Shown here: in pieces, positions 50,604-60,817 of the stretch
Numbering within the stretch: the stretch's first letter is position 1
Layout: every line of letters begins with the position of its first letter
Assembly: GCA_963835525.1 (NCBI GenBank)
Contig: CAWIFM010000004.1
Span: forward strand, 682,001-746,000
Direction of reading: 5' to 3'
Length of the DNA stretch: 64,000 nucleotides
From: DASSUW01 sp963835525
GTDB lineage: Bacteria > Actinomycetota > Thermoleophilia > Solirubrobacterales > Solirubrobacteraceae
Notes under the pieces: model-generated
Told to the model about the DNA's origin: nothing
What the model saw: the letters and a program-made list of their open reading frames with translations, nothing else
Database searches by the model: none
Made by a program: the position numbers and the translations under genes

Positions 50604-51071
50604 ATGAGCGTCACGCACTCCACGTTCACCCTCGAGCGTACCTACGACGCCTCCCCCGGGCGCGTGTTCGCCGCCTTCGCCGACCCCGAGCAGAAGGCCG
50701 CGTGGTTCGGCGGCCCGCCCGAGTGGCCCCTGGCTGCCTTCGAGGTCGACTTCCGCGTCGGCGGGCGCGAGGTCAACCGCGGCGGCCCGAAGGACGGCCC
50801 GATGCACAGCTTCGACGCCCTCTACTACGACATCGTGCCGGACCAGCGGATCGTCTACTCCTACGAGATGCACCTCGACGACAAGCGGATCTCGGTCTCG
50901 CTGGCCACGATCGAGCTCGTCCCCGCCGCCGACGGCACGCGGCTCACGCTGACCGAGCAGGGCGCCTACCTCGACGACTTCGACGACCCGACGCTGCGCG
51001 AGACCGGCATGGGCGACCTGCTGGATACGCTCGGCGCCTTCCTCGCCCAGACGCCCGCGAGCGCGTCATGA
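50604..51071 (+). CDS. SRPBCC (AHSA1/START-like) domain protein
   Basis: A 155-residue protein from ATG 50604 with GAAGGAG upstream. Motifs of the AHSA1 type: LERTYDASPGRVFAAFADPE, KAAWFGGPPEW and TRLTLTEQGAYLDDFDDPTL; the helix-grip fold binds a hydrophobic ligand. It is paired with an ArsR gene, a common pattern in actinobacteria and firmicutes, and overlaps the DHFR-like gene by four bases (ATGA). The ligand is unknown. Confidence 0.9.
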   Translation: MSVTHSTFTLERTYDASPGRVFAAFADPEQKAAWFGGPPEWPLAAFEVDFRVGGREVNRGGPKDGPMHSFDALYYDIVPDQRIVYSYEMHLDDKRISVSLATIELVPAADGTRLTLTEQGAYLDDFDDPTLRETGMGDLLDTLGAFLAQTPASAS

Positions 51072-51682
51072 GCGGCGTCTACGCGCAGATCTCTACGTCG
51101 CTCGACGGCTTCGTCGCCGGGCCCGACGACCGTCCCGGGAACGGCCTCGGCGACGGCGGCGAACGTGTCCACGAGTGGGTGGTCGCGACCGCGGCCTGGC
51201 GGCGCCAGCACGGCCTGGACGGTGGCGAGGACAGCGAGGAGTCCAAGCTGGTCGAGAAGAACGTGGGCCGTGGCGGCGCCGTGATCATGGGCCGCCGGAT
51301 GTTCGACCACGGCGTGGAGCCGTGGGGCCCCGAGCCGCCGTTCCACAAGCCGGTCTTCGTGGTCACCAACCGCGAGCGCGAGCCGCTGGTCAAGGGCGAG
51401 ACGACGTACACCTTCGTCACCGACGGCATCGAGCGCGCGCTCGAGCTCGCCCGCGAGGCCGCCTCAGGCAAGGAGGTCGAGCTCGCCGGCGGCGGTCAGA
51501 TCATCAGCCAGTACCTCGCCGCCGGCCTGCTCGACGAGCTCCAGGTCCACATCGTTCCCGTCTTCCTCGGCGGCGGCGCGCCGCTGTTCGAAGGCGCGCT
51601 GCAGGACGTCGAGCTCGAGGTGACCGAGGTCGTCCACGCACCCGGGGCGACCCACATCCGCTACCGCCGCGTGCCCTCCTAG
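51068..51682 (+). CDS. Dihydrofolate-reductase-like (RibD C-terminal) protein
   Basis: A 204-residue protein from ATG 51068. It begins YAQISTSLDGFVAGPDDRPG and has GGAVIMGRRMFDHGVEPWG and an ELAGGGQIISQYLAAGLLDE NADPH-site helix, ending VHIVPVFLGGGAPLFEG. These are RibD C-terminal/DHFR-fold signatures. The substrate is not known, and such proteins are not true folate reductases. Last gene of the ArsR-SRPBCC operon. Its stop overlaps the end of the convergent VOC gene by four bases. Confidence 0.9.
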   Translation: MSGVYAQISTSLDGFVAGPDDRPGNGLGDGGERVHEWVVATAAWRRQHGLDGGEDSEESKLVEKNVGRGGAVIMGRRMFDHGVEPWGPEPPFHKPVFVVTNREREPLVKGETTYTFVTDGIERALELAREAASGKEVELAGGGQIISQYLAAGLLDELQVHIVPVFLGGGAPLFEGALQDVELEVTEVVHAPGATHIRYRRVPS

Positions 51683-52047
51683 GGCGCGTAGCGGTGGTGG
51701 ATCGCGAGCGCGTTGCCGTCCGGGTCCTGGAAGAAGGTCTGGTAGCAGACGCCGCTGTCGATGACGTCGCCCCTGAACTGCACGCCACGGGACTCCAGCT
51801 CGGCCTTGGCGCCCTCGAAGTCGTCGACCCGGAACTCGATCGGGTGGGTGTGCGGCTTGAACTCGAGCCCGAAGGCGTCCGACTGCATGACAGCGATCGT
51901 CAGGTTGCCGGTCTCGAACTCGCCGGCGGGCATCTGCCCCCAGCGCTTGGACTCCTGGAGGCCGAGCACGTCGCGGTAGAACGCCGCCGCGGCCTCGAAG
52001 TCCTTGGTCGGGACGGTGATGAAGTCGGTGCCGGTGATGAGAGCCAT
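51679..52047 (-). CDS. VOC-superfamily (glyoxalase-like) protein
   Basis: A 122-residue protein (MALITGTDFITVPTKDFEAA, then FYRDVLGL and TFFQDPDGNALAIHHRYAP), a single glyoxalase/bleomycin-resistance fold with paired beta-alpha-beta-beta-beta units. Metal ligand positions are only partly conserved. It could act as a small ring-cleavage, detoxification or drug-binding protein. It stands alone, with 75 bases to the next divergent start. Confidence 0.85.
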   Translation of the reverse strand: MALITGTDFITVPTKDFEAAAAFYRDVLGLQESKRWGQMPAGEFETGNLTIAVMQSDAFGLEFKPHTHPIEFRVDDFEGAKAELESRGVQFRGDVIDSGVCYQTFFQDPDGNALAIHHRYAP

Positions 52048-52122
52048 CGGCTGAGCCTACGGGGTAGCCGAACCGTGGCGCTAGGGATTCCCCTGATGCG
52101 CTCGGCGCCCGCTGCCGCGACC

Positions 52123-52413
52123 ATGCACAGCATGCTCGATACCCCCACGTCCGTGACCGTGATCCACGGCGCCATGCTCAGCTTCGAGACCATCACGGAC
52201 CGCGATGCGGACACCGCCGGCGTCCGCGTCCGCGAGCAGCACGAGACGCTGCTGAGGGTGATCGACGGGATCGTCACGCTCGAGCAGGACGGCGTACTGC
52301 GGACGCTGATGCTCGAGGGCGAGGCCCGGATCGGGTCAGGCGTCCCGCACCGGATCTGGAACGCCGGACCCGGTGACGCGCGGATCGTGCAGGAGTTCCG
52401 CCGGACCAGCTAA
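52123..52413 (+). CDS. Cupin-domain protein
   Basis: A protein of about 96 residues with a single cupin barrel: RVREQHETLLRVIDGIVTLE, LMLEGEARIGSGVPHRIWNA and ARIVQEFRRTS. It keeps the second cupin motif (G-x5-P-x-H) but the first is partial (EQHETLLRVIDG). ATG 52096, 52123 and 52132 are all in frame and none has a good ribosome site, so the N-terminus is uncertain. It is convergent with the PfkB kinase gene, overlapping by four bases. Confidence 0.7.
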   Translation: MHSMLDTPTSVTVIHGAMLSFETITDRDADTAGVRVREQHETLLRVIDGIVTLEQDGVLRTLMLEGEARIGSGVPHRIWNAGPGDARIVQEFRRTS

Positions 52414-53303
52414 GTCCGCTGCGGTAGCGGCGGCAGCCCGCGCTGAGCGCCCTCGTCGAGCAGGCGCTCGCGTGTGACGGCGCCACCTGTGCCGGTATGC
52501 GCGCCGACCGACAGGCCCGCGTAGAGGTTCGCCCACTGGACGGCGACCTCCGGGTCGGCGCCGAGCAGGTCGCCCCACGCCAGCGCGGCCGCGAACAGGT
52601 CGCCGGCGCCGGTGGTGTCGACCACCGCCTCGCGGCAGCCGTCGACCTGCACCGAGCGCCCGTCGTAGGAGGCCACGACGCCGTCGGGCCCGAGCGTCAC
52701 CGCCGCGATCTCGGCGACCGCGTTGAGCTTGCGGGCACCCTCCTCGGGGTCCGAGTCGCCGGTCAGGATTTCGGACTCGCGCCGGTTGACGATCAAGGCG
52801 CGCGCCCTCCGCGTGGGCGACACCCGCGGAAGCCGGCCGGCGAAGGCGCGCGCGTCGTCGTCGCCGCAGGTGATGAAGGCGCAGACGCCCTCGGGCACGA
52901 TGTCGATCTGCTCGAGCGTGGCGGCCACGGCGCGCGGTGACAGTGGCTCGAGGTCGGCGGCGCGGGCGCGCACCCCGGGATCCACCGTCACCATCGAGCG
53001 CTCTCCGGCCACCGGCATCACGACGGTGGTCGGCGTGCGGTTGCCGCGCGGCTCACCGAAGATGACGCCCTCGGCTTCCAGCTCGCGGCGCACGAAGTTG
53101 CCGGCGAGATCGTCGCCCAGCGGCGCCACCAGGACGGTGTTCAACCCGAGCCGGCGCGCGCCGACCGCGGTGATCGCCCCGCCGCCGGGCGAGCGCAGCA
53201 TGTCACCGGCGAAGCGCTCCTCCCCCGGTCCGGGCAGCGCCTCGAGCCCGACGAAGGTGTAGTCGAGGTAGGCGGGAGTCAGGACGGCGAGATCGACGTT
53301 CAC
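52410..53303 (-). CDS. PfkB-family carbohydrate kinase
   Basis: A 297-residue ribokinase-like protein from GTG 53303. It has the first signature region (FAGDMLRSPGGGAITAVGAR) and the C-terminal motif DTTGAGDLFAAALAWG with the catalytic Asp. An ATP site sits around AAVTLGPDGVVASYDG. Substrate not evident; sugar or nucleoside. Its start overlaps the GH4 stop by four bases, so it is the third member of the receiver-GH4-kinase operon and probably phosphorylates a sugar made or used by the GH4 enzyme. Confidence 0.9.
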   Translation of the reverse strand: MNVDLAVLTPAYLDYTFVGLEALPGPGEERFAGDMLRSPGGGAITAVGARRLGLNTVLVAPLGDDLAGNFVRRELEAEGVIFGEPRGNRTPTTVVMPVAGERSMVTVDPGVRARAADLEPLSPRAVAATLEQIDIVPEGVCAFITCGDDDARAFAGRLPRVSPTRRARALIVNRRESEILTGDSDPEEGARKLNAVAEIAAVTLGPDGVVASYDGRSVQVDGCREAVVDTTGAGDLFAAALAWGDLLGADPEVAVQWANLYAGLSVGAHTGTGGAVTRERLLDEGAQRGLPPLPQRT

Positions 53304-54622
53304 GCGAAGCGTTCCTCCAGGGCGGGGAGACGCTCACGGTATCCGGCGAAGATCGCGCGCGCAGCCTCGACGGACGGAACGAGCGGATGAAGGGCCAGCG
53401 CCTTGACGGCCAGCGCGGTCGACCCGGTGAGCGCGGCCTCGATCGTCACCCGCTCCACGGCCTTGACGGTTTCGATCAGCGCGCGGGCGTGATCGGGCAC
53501 CGGACCGACGGCGATCGGCCTGATGCCGGCGGCGCCGACCACGCACGGCACCTCGACGACGGCGTGCTCGTCCAGGAACGGCAGCGCCGAGCGGTTGGCC
53601 ACGTTGAGGATGCGGACGGCGCCGGCGCCTGAGGCGATCGCCTCGACGACGGCAAGCGCCTCGGCCTCGTAGCCGCCCGGCTCGTCAGCGTCGTGCGAGG
53701 CGCCCTCGTCGCCGTTGCGCGCCTCGGCCATGTACGTGCGGTCGCGCTCGTCCTTGGCCGCCCGCCAGCGTGCGAGCGCCTGCGCGGGTGCCTCGCCTGC
53801 GGCGTCGTAGAACGCGGACTGCTGCTCGAGCAGGTAGGCGCCGCGCGGACGCTCCCCCAGCGCGGCGACGGTCTCCTCGGCGAAGTAGAAGTAGTACAGG
53901 TACTCGTTGGGGATCATGCCGAGCGAGCGCAGCCACTCGGGGCCGAAGACCTGGCCCTCCTCGAGTTGCTCCAGCGCGGCGTCGTCGGCCAGGAGCTCCG
54001 GCAGCCGGTCGCCGCTCGCGTCGTGGACGCCCTGCAGCCAGCCGAGGTGGTTGAGGCCGAAGTAGTCGAATCGCAGCCGCTCGGGCGACTCGCCGAGCGC
54101 GGCGGCGGCGCGCCGGCACAGCCCTGACGGCGAGTCGCAGATCCCGACCGCGCGATCGCCGACCACCTGCTGGAGCGCCTCGGTGACCATCCCTGCGGGG
54201 TTGGTGAAGTTGATCAGCCAGGCGCCGGGGGCGCGACTGACCGTCCGCTCCGCGAGGTCGACCATGGCCGGGATCGTGCGCAGCGCGAAGCAGATGCCGC
54301 CGGCGCCGATCGTCTCCTGCCCGAGCACGCCGTGCCTGAGCGGGACGCCCTCGTCGACGGTGCGACCTTCCAGCCCTCCCACGCGAATCGCGACGAAGAC
54401 GAAGCCGGCGCCCTCGAGCGCGTCGTCGAGGTCCGTCGTGGTCCGGAACGGCACGCGGTCGCCGTGCTCGGCGGCCTGGCCCTCCAGCACCTGGGCGATC
54501 CGGTCGAGCCGCTCGGCATCGACGTCGTGGAGGACGATCTCGTCGAACGGGCGACGGCGGAGCAGCGCGCCGTAGACGAGCGGGACGCGGAAGCCTCCGC
54601 CCCCGATGATCGCGAGCTTCAC
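53300..54622 (-). CDS. Family 4 glycosidase (6-phospho-beta-glucosidase-like)
   Basis: A 440-residue NAD- and divalent-metal-dependent glycosidase. GTG 54622 starts the Rossmann motif KLAIIGGGGFRVPLVYGALL. GH4 features: the metal-ligand Cys in GICDSPSG, FDYFGLNHLGWLQG with the metal His, and LINFTNPAGMVTEAL. The enzyme oxidises and eliminates at C3 before hydrolysis. Substrate specificity (phosphorylated beta-glucoside or galactoside) is not certain. Its start overlaps the stop of the receiver protein and its stop overlaps the PfkB kinase start. Confidence 0.9.
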   Translation of the reverse strand: MKLAIIGGGGFRVPLVYGALLRRRPFDEIVLHDVDAERLDRIAQVLEGQAAEHGDRVPFRTTTDLDDALEGAGFVFVAIRVGGLEGRTVDEGVPLRHGVLGQETIGAGGICFALRTIPAMVDLAERTVSRAPGAWLINFTNPAGMVTEALQQVVGDRAVGICDSPSGLCRRAAAALGESPERLRFDYFGLNHLGWLQGVHDASGDRLPELLADDAALEQLEEGQVFGPEWLRSLGMIPNEYLYYFYFAEETVAALGERPRGAYLLEQQSAFYDAAGEAPAQALARWRAAKDERDRTYMAEARNGDEGASHDADEPGGYEAEALAVVEAIASGAGAVRILNVANRSALPFLDEHAVVEVPCVVGAAGIRPIAVGPVPDHARALIETVKAVERVTIEAALTGSTALAVKALALHPLVPSVEAARAIFAGYRERLPALEERFA

Positions 54623-54975
54623 GCAGGCAGGATATCCGCGATCCCCGCGGCCGAGAGCTCGGCCTTGGGGAGAAAGCCGCACGCGGGAGTGCGGGCGAGG
54701 CAGGGACCGTAGTCGCTGGCCTCGCGGCTCGAGGTGAGCACCACCGACGGCAGGTACCCGTTGGCGGACAGCCGCTCGGCGACCTCGAAGCCGTCGATGT
54801 CGGGGAGCTGCACGTCGAGCAGGACGACCTCGGGGCGCAGCTCGTGCACCGCGTCGAGGGCCGTCATCCCGTCCGCCGCCTCGCCCACGACCACGTAACC
54901 CTCGAGCTCGAGCAGCCGGCGCGCGGCGGCCCGGAACCCCGGGTGATCGTCGACGATGAGGACGGTTGCAGCCAT
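54619..54975 (-). CDS. Stand-alone response-regulator receiver domain
   Basis: A 118-residue CheY-like protein from ATG 54975; an earlier in-frame start (MGMGHETLP) is possible and has a GGGGGAA ahead. Phosphoacceptor residues are visible: the acidic pair in TVLIVDDHPGFRAAARRLLE, Asp in VVLLDVQLPDIDGFEVAERL, Ser/Thr in VVLTSSR and Lys in CGFLPKAELSA. No output domain. The stop overlaps the GH4 start (GTGA), so it is translationally coupled to sugar-catabolic genes; no cognate kinase is nearby. Confidence 0.85.
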   Translation of the reverse strand: MAATVLIVDDHPGFRAAARRLLELEGYVVVGEAADGMTALDAVHELRPEVVLLDVQLPDIDGFEVAERLSANGYLPSVVLTSSREASDYGPCLARTPACGFLPKAELSAAGIADILPA

Positions 54976-55059
54976 AGGGAGAGTTTCGTGCCCCATACCC
55001 ATTTCCCCCAGGTGGTCACCATGTGAACCGGAGGTGGGACAACCGCACTTCGTATCAGG

Positions 55060-56166
55060 ATGCTCAAACCGGTGAACACGCTTTCCTGGCGCATGCGCCG
55101 TCAACACCTCGCATCCCGCGCCCCGCGCCGCAAGGCCCTGGACGTCGTGAGCGACGTCTGCGGCCTGCACGCCCAGCTGACCGCCTCGGCCGAGCTGACG
55201 CTGTGGGCGCGCGTCGACGCCGTCAAGGGCGACGTGGTCTCGCGCTGGCTCTGGAAGGACCGCAAGCTCGTCCGCACCTGGGCGCAGCGCGGGACGCTCC
55301 ATGTCCTGCGCGCCGACGAGCTCGGCCTCTGGGTCGGTGCCCAGAGCGCCCTGAAGCCGCGCCACCACGTCGGATCCTGGCTCCGGCACTGGGGGCTGAC
55401 GCGCGAGCAGGCGGACGCGATGCTCGCCGCGATCCCGGTCGCGCTCGACGGCAAGCAGCTCACGCGCGAGGAGCTGGCCGCCGAGGTCGCGCGCGTGACC
55501 GGGATCAAGGGGCTGGACGACAAGCTCAAGGGCGGCTTCGGCGACCTGCTCAAGCCGGCCGCCTTCCGCGGCGACCTCTGCTTCGCGCCGAGCGACGGCC
55601 GGCGCGTGCGCTTCGCGCGGCCCGACCAGTGGCTCGGCCCGTGGAAGCCGATGGACGCCGAGGAGGCGACGCTCGAGGTCGCGCGCCGGTACCTGACGCG
55701 CTACGGCCCGGCCAACCGCGAGGATCTCGCGCGCTGGTTCGGGATGACGTCGCCCGCCGAGGCGGGGCGCTGGCTGAAAGGGCTGGGCGACGAGGCGGTC
55801 GAGTCCGGCGGCGAGTACCTGCTGGCGGCCGACGTCGAGGCGGCCGCCGGCGCGGAGCCGGACGGCGCCGTGCGGCTGCTGCCGGCCTTCGACCAGTACG
55901 TCGTCGGCGCGCCGCGCGGCGACGACGACGTCGTCCCCGCCGCGAAGCGTGCGCGGGTCTACCGGCCGCAGGGCTGGCTGTCGCCGGTGCTGTTGGTCGA
56001 CGGCCGGATCGCCGGCGTGTGGTCGCACGAGCGCGCGGGCGACCGGGTGATCGTCGAGATCGAACCGTTCGCGCGCCTGTCCCGCGGCGCCAAGGCCAGG
56101 GCCGAAGCGGAGGCCGAGGCGCTCGCCCGCTTCCTCGGCGGCGACCTCGAGCTGAGCCTGTCATAG
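55060..56166 (+). CDS. Winged-helix DNA-glycosylase-like protein, AlkZ/YcaQ family
   Basis: A 368-residue protein from ATG 55060. Features: TLSWRMRRQHLASRAPRR, then VCGLHAQLTASAELTLWARV and VRTWAQRGTLHVLRADELGL, the HTH_42 (AlkZ/YcaQ-type) pattern with the Q-containing HAQ site. The C-terminal half has beta-domain features (AFDQYVVG, VYRPQGWLSPVLLVDGRIAG). Family members unhook interstrand crosslinks or remove alkylated bases. Actual activity here is not shown. It begins divergent from the receiver gene and is followed by the second GH4 gene after 10 bases. Confidence 0.82.
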   Translation: MLKPVNTLSWRMRRQHLASRAPRRKALDVVSDVCGLHAQLTASAELTLWARVDAVKGDVVSRWLWKDRKLVRTWAQRGTLHVLRADELGLWVGAQSALKPRHHVGSWLRHWGLTREQADAMLAAIPVALDGKQLTREELAAEVARVTGIKGLDDKLKGGFGDLLKPAAFRGDLCFAPSDGRRVRFARPDQWLGPWKPMDAEEATLEVARRYLTRYGPANREDLARWFGMTSPAEAGRWLKGLGDEAVESGGEYLLAADVEAAAGAEPDGAVRLLPAFDQYVVGAPRGDDDVVPAAKRARVYRPQGWLSPVLLVDGRIAGVWSHERAGDRVIVEIEPFARLSRGAKARAEAEAEALARFLGGDLELSLS

Positions 56167-56176
56167 GCTGGAGCAC

Positions 56177-57463
56177 GTGGCACGAATCAAGATCGCCTAC
56201 ATCGGCGGCGGATCGACCCGCGCGGCGGGCACGATGGCCAGCTTCATCGAGCAGGGCGCCAACTTCGCCGGATCCGAGGTCGTGCTCATCGACCTCGACG
56301 CCGAGCGGCTGGAGCTGATCCGCGGGCTCGCCGAGGGGATGGCGGCGGCGAAGGGCGTCGACCTCACCGTCTCCGCGACGACCGACCGCCGCGCCGGCCT
56401 CGACGGCTGCGACGCGATCCTGACGAGCTACCGCCCCGGCGGCTTCGAGGCGCGCGTGCACGACGAGCGCATCCCGCTCACGCACGGCGTGATCGGCCAG
56501 GAGACGCAGGGCCCGGGGGGCTTCTTCATGGCCCTGCGTTCGATCCACGTGATGCGGCAGATCCTCGACGACGTCGCGGTCGCCTGCCCGGGGGCGCGGA
56601 TCTTCAACTACACGAACCCGGTCAACATCGTCGCCCAGGCCGTCACCGATCACTCCGACGTCCCGTTCGTCTCGCTCTGCGAGGGCCCGATCATCTACGC
56701 CGAGGAGGCGGCCCTTGCCGCGGGGCTCGACCCCGAGCAGCTCGACGTGCAGAGCGTCGGGCTCAACCACGCCTCGTGGAGCGTCAAGCACCGCTACGAC
56801 GGCGAGGACCTGCTGCCGCTGCTGGCGGAGGCCTCCGAGCGGCGTGACCTCAAGCCGCAGACGCGGCGGATGCTGCGCCTGGCGTCGGTGATGGGCGCCC
56901 TGGGGAGCGAGTACTTCCAGTACTACTACTTCGAGGACGAGGTCCTGGGCGAGCTGACCGCGAAGCCGACCACGCGCGCCGAGGACATCCTCGGCTGGGT
57001 GTCCGACTACTGGGAGCACTACGTCGAGCAGGCCCGCAGCGATACGCCGGCGCTCGACCCCGACCGGTCGCGCGGGGGGATCCACGAGCTCGAGCTGGCG
57101 ATCGACTGCATGGACGCCGTCTACAACGACCGCGGCGAGACGCTGCCGGTCAACGTCCCCAATCAAGGCTCGGTCCCGGGCTTCCCGGACACGCTCGTCG
57201 TCGAGACGCTCGGCCGCTGCGACGCCGCGGGCGTGCGGCCGCTGCCGATGCCGGGCCTACCGACGCACCTGCGCGGCCTGGTGGAGGCGCTCGGCGAGTA
57301 CCAGCAGGCCGCCGCCGACGCCGCCTGGTCGGGCGACGCGCGCGACGGCGTGAGGGCGCTGGCGGCGCATCCGCTCGTGCGCTCGATCGACCTCGCCGAG
57401 CGGCTGTACGGCGAGCTGGCCGCCGCGCACCGCGACTATCTGCCGGGGCGGCTCGTGCCCTGA
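56177..57463 (+). CDS. Second family 4 glycosidase (alpha-galactosidase/6-phospho-alpha type)
   Basis: A 428-residue GH4 protein from GTG 56177: IKIAYIGGGSTRAAGTMASF, TSYRPGGFEARVHDERIPL, metal Cys in SLCEGPIIYAEEAALAAG and His in GLNHASWSVKHRYDG. It differs from the first GH4 (SLCEGP for GICDSP, GLNHASW for GLNHLGW), so a different substrate is likely. It is convergent with the ferritin-like gene, overlapping by 28 bases, and the sugar importer operon beyond may supply its substrate. Confidence 0.9.
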   Translation: MARIKIAYIGGGSTRAAGTMASFIEQGANFAGSEVVLIDLDAERLELIRGLAEGMAAAKGVDLTVSATTDRRAGLDGCDAILTSYRPGGFEARVHDERIPLTHGVIGQETQGPGGFFMALRSIHVMRQILDDVAVACPGARIFNYTNPVNIVAQAVTDHSDVPFVSLCEGPIIYAEEAALAAGLDPEQLDVQSVGLNHASWSVKHRYDGEDLLPLLAEASERRDLKPQTRRMLRLASVMGALGSEYFQYYYFEDEVLGELTAKPTTRAEDILGWVSDYWEHYVEQARSDTPALDPDRSRGGIHELELAIDCMDAVYNDRGETLPVNVPNQGSVPGFPDTLVVETLGRCDAAGVRPLPMPGLPTHLRGLVEALGEYQQAAADAAWSGDARDGVRALAAHPLVRSIDLAERLYGELAAAHRDYLPGRLVP

Positions 57464-58745
57464 CGCATGGCGGCGACGAACTCCGGCCACCACTCGCGCT
57501 GCTCGGAGCGTCGCGCGAGCTCGGCGGCGACCTCGTCGTAGCGGCGCCAGATCTCGCGTGCCGCCGCCTCGGCCTCAGCGCGGCTCGCGAATTCGGACAC
57601 GATCCAGCGCCGGCCGGTGCGGGCGTGCTGCACCTCGTCGGCCCAGTCGAAGTCCTGGAACGCGGTGAGCACGGGGTCGCCATGCGCGGCGGCGACGTCA
57701 CGCTCGTGCTTCTTGCCGGTCGCCGCCGCCATCAGGTCCTGCTCGATGACCCACAGCAGCAGGTGCGCCTCCCGCGGCGTGAACCGCGTGTTGAGGACCA
57801 TCGAGCCCTGGATCTCGATCGGGAACGCATGGAACGGGACGCCCTGGCGCTCGAGCGCGACCTCGCCCATCATCGCGTGGCGCGTCTCGTCCCACAGCTG
57901 GCGGCTCAGGTCCAGCTGCCGCTCGAACGGCTGGTCGCCCGAGGCGGCGATGATCGGCGCCATCCACTCCGGCACGTCCATCTCGCGCAAGCGCTTGTAG
58001 GCGAGGGCGTAGGCGCGCTCGTCCTCGGGGCGCTCCGGGTCGTCGCAGTAGCGGTCGATCAGCGCCGACTGGTTGTAGGGGTCGACGAAGCGCTCGTCGC
58101 GCCGCACGACCGGGTCCGGCGCCGGCGTTCCGGCGGCGCTGCGCAGCGGCTCGGACGGCTCCACGCCGGGCGGCTCGTCGCCGAGCAGCCCGCCCGCCAC
58201 GGCCAGCAGGGCGCGGATCAGCGCCGGCCAGTCGCTCTCGGCGGGCACGGCTTCGGCCGCCGCGCGGCCCCAGGCCAGCGTGCGCTCCTCGTCGCGCAGC
58301 GCCGCCTCGACGAGCCGCACCGAGGGGTGGTCGGCGAGCGGGTTCGTGGTGTCGAGGTAGGTCCGCAGCGCGTCTGCGAGCGCGCCGCGCACCACCAGAT
58401 GCCCGGCGGCCAGCAGCTCGCCGGTGTCGCGCGCGTGTGCCAGCTCGTCGAACACGCGCGCGAGCCGCTCGTCCGGCGCGCTCCCGACGTCGACCGACGG
58501 GTGGCGAAGCTCGTTCATGCGCTCGCCGAGCGCGGCGGCGTGCCCGGCGTCGAGCCAGATCTGCAGGCCGAGCGCGCACTTGACCTCCCACTCCGGCGTG
58601 CGCGGCAGCGCGGCGACCGCGAGCGCGTGCAGGCGCCGGTAGGCATACCCGAGCCGCCACAGACGCTCCGCCGCCTCCGCAACCGAGAGACCCGGCCGCG
58701 ACGCCTGCTCGTAGCCGAACAGGCCCGCGAGCGGCGGGATCGCGC

Positions 58746-58749
<4 letters not shown>
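57436..58749 (-). CDS. Ferritin-like (diiron-type) protein in a sugar importer operon
   Basis: A 437-residue protein from GTG 58749 whose start overlaps the ABC ATPase stop (GTGA). Mainly helical, with a pattern of E/D-x-x-H iron ligands in each half: EWEVKCALGLQIWLDAGHAA and, later, LWDETRHAMMGEVALERQG and WADEVQHARTGRRWI. This is the helix arrangement of ferritin-like diiron or dimanganese proteins. The N-terminal half also carries AAERLWRLGYAYRRLHALA. No family name is recognised. In a sugar transport operon it may be a metal-dependent sugar-modifying or oxygen-dependent enzyme (speculation). Confidence 0.7.
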
Positions 58750-59881
<1,132 letters not shown>

Positions 59882-59894
<13 letters not shown>

Positions 59895-60817
59895 GCCGCG
59901 CTCCTTCCTTCGGTGATCCGGTCAAGGGCGAGCAGCAGCACGCCCTCGATCGGCGGGGCTGGATGCCGTACGGCCACCGCGCCGGGCAGCTCGGCCATCG
60001 CCGCGTCGGCGAGGCGGTCGGTCGGGTGGCCGAACACGCCGCCGGCCAGGACGACGCGTGTTCCCTCGAGTGGAAGGGAGAGCTGCTGGGCGCATGCGCG
60101 TCCCTGGCGGCCGAGCACCTGACCCGTCTCGCCGACGATCGCCCGCGCGACGGCGTCGCCCTCGTCGGCGGCATCGAGCACGACCGGCGCGAGCCTGTCC
60201 TTCTCGTGCTTTCCGAGGCCGCCCCGGCGCGTGAACTCGTACAACAGCGCGATCGGGTCACCGGCGCCGTAGAGTGCGAGTGCCCGCTCGGTCAGCACCG
60301 TCGCCGGCCCCATGTCGAGCGCGGCGCGGTAGACCGCGTGCAACGCCTCGCGGCCGAGCTCGTGCCCGCCGGCCGCGTCTGGCCAGAAACCGACGTGGAA
60401 GACGCGCCCGTCGGGATGGCGCGCCCCGACGGCGTTGTAGGTCCCGCTGACGAGCGCGATCCCGGTCCAGTCGGGCGAGCCGCCGCGCAGCGCGCCGAGC
60501 GCGTCGTTGACCACGAGCGGCGCGACGGAGAGGCCGAGCCGCTCGGGCAGCGCCGCCTCGAGGAGCGCGAAGTCCTCCGGCCAGTCGGCGCCCGCGAGGC
60601 TGAACACGGCGGCGTCGAGCTCGTCCGCGGCGATGCCCGCCATCGCCAGCGCCTCCCGCACCGCCGCCTCGATCGCCGCGATGGCGTCGTCCGGCGTCGC
60701 GGCGTTGTAGATGTCCCCCGTGCCCGCCCGCCCCTCGCCGCACGTGCGCCCGGACGCGTCCGCGACCGCGGCGAGCGTCTTCGTGTTGCCGCCGTCGACG
60801 CCGAGCACCCAGCTCAT
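59882..60817 (-). CDS. BadF/BadG-type ATPase family sugar kinase (N-acetylglucosamine kinase-like)
   Basis: A 311-residue ASKHA-fold kinase from ATG 60817, overlapping the permease stop by four bases. The phosphate loop is LGVDGGNTKTLAAVADA, with AVFSLAGADWPEDFALLEAA and a second loop in IALVSGTYNAVGARHPDGRV. The BadF/BadG family includes N-acetylglucosamine and muramate-type kinases. It probably phosphorylates the sugar imported by this operon. An alternative sugar kinase function is possible. Confidence 0.88.
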
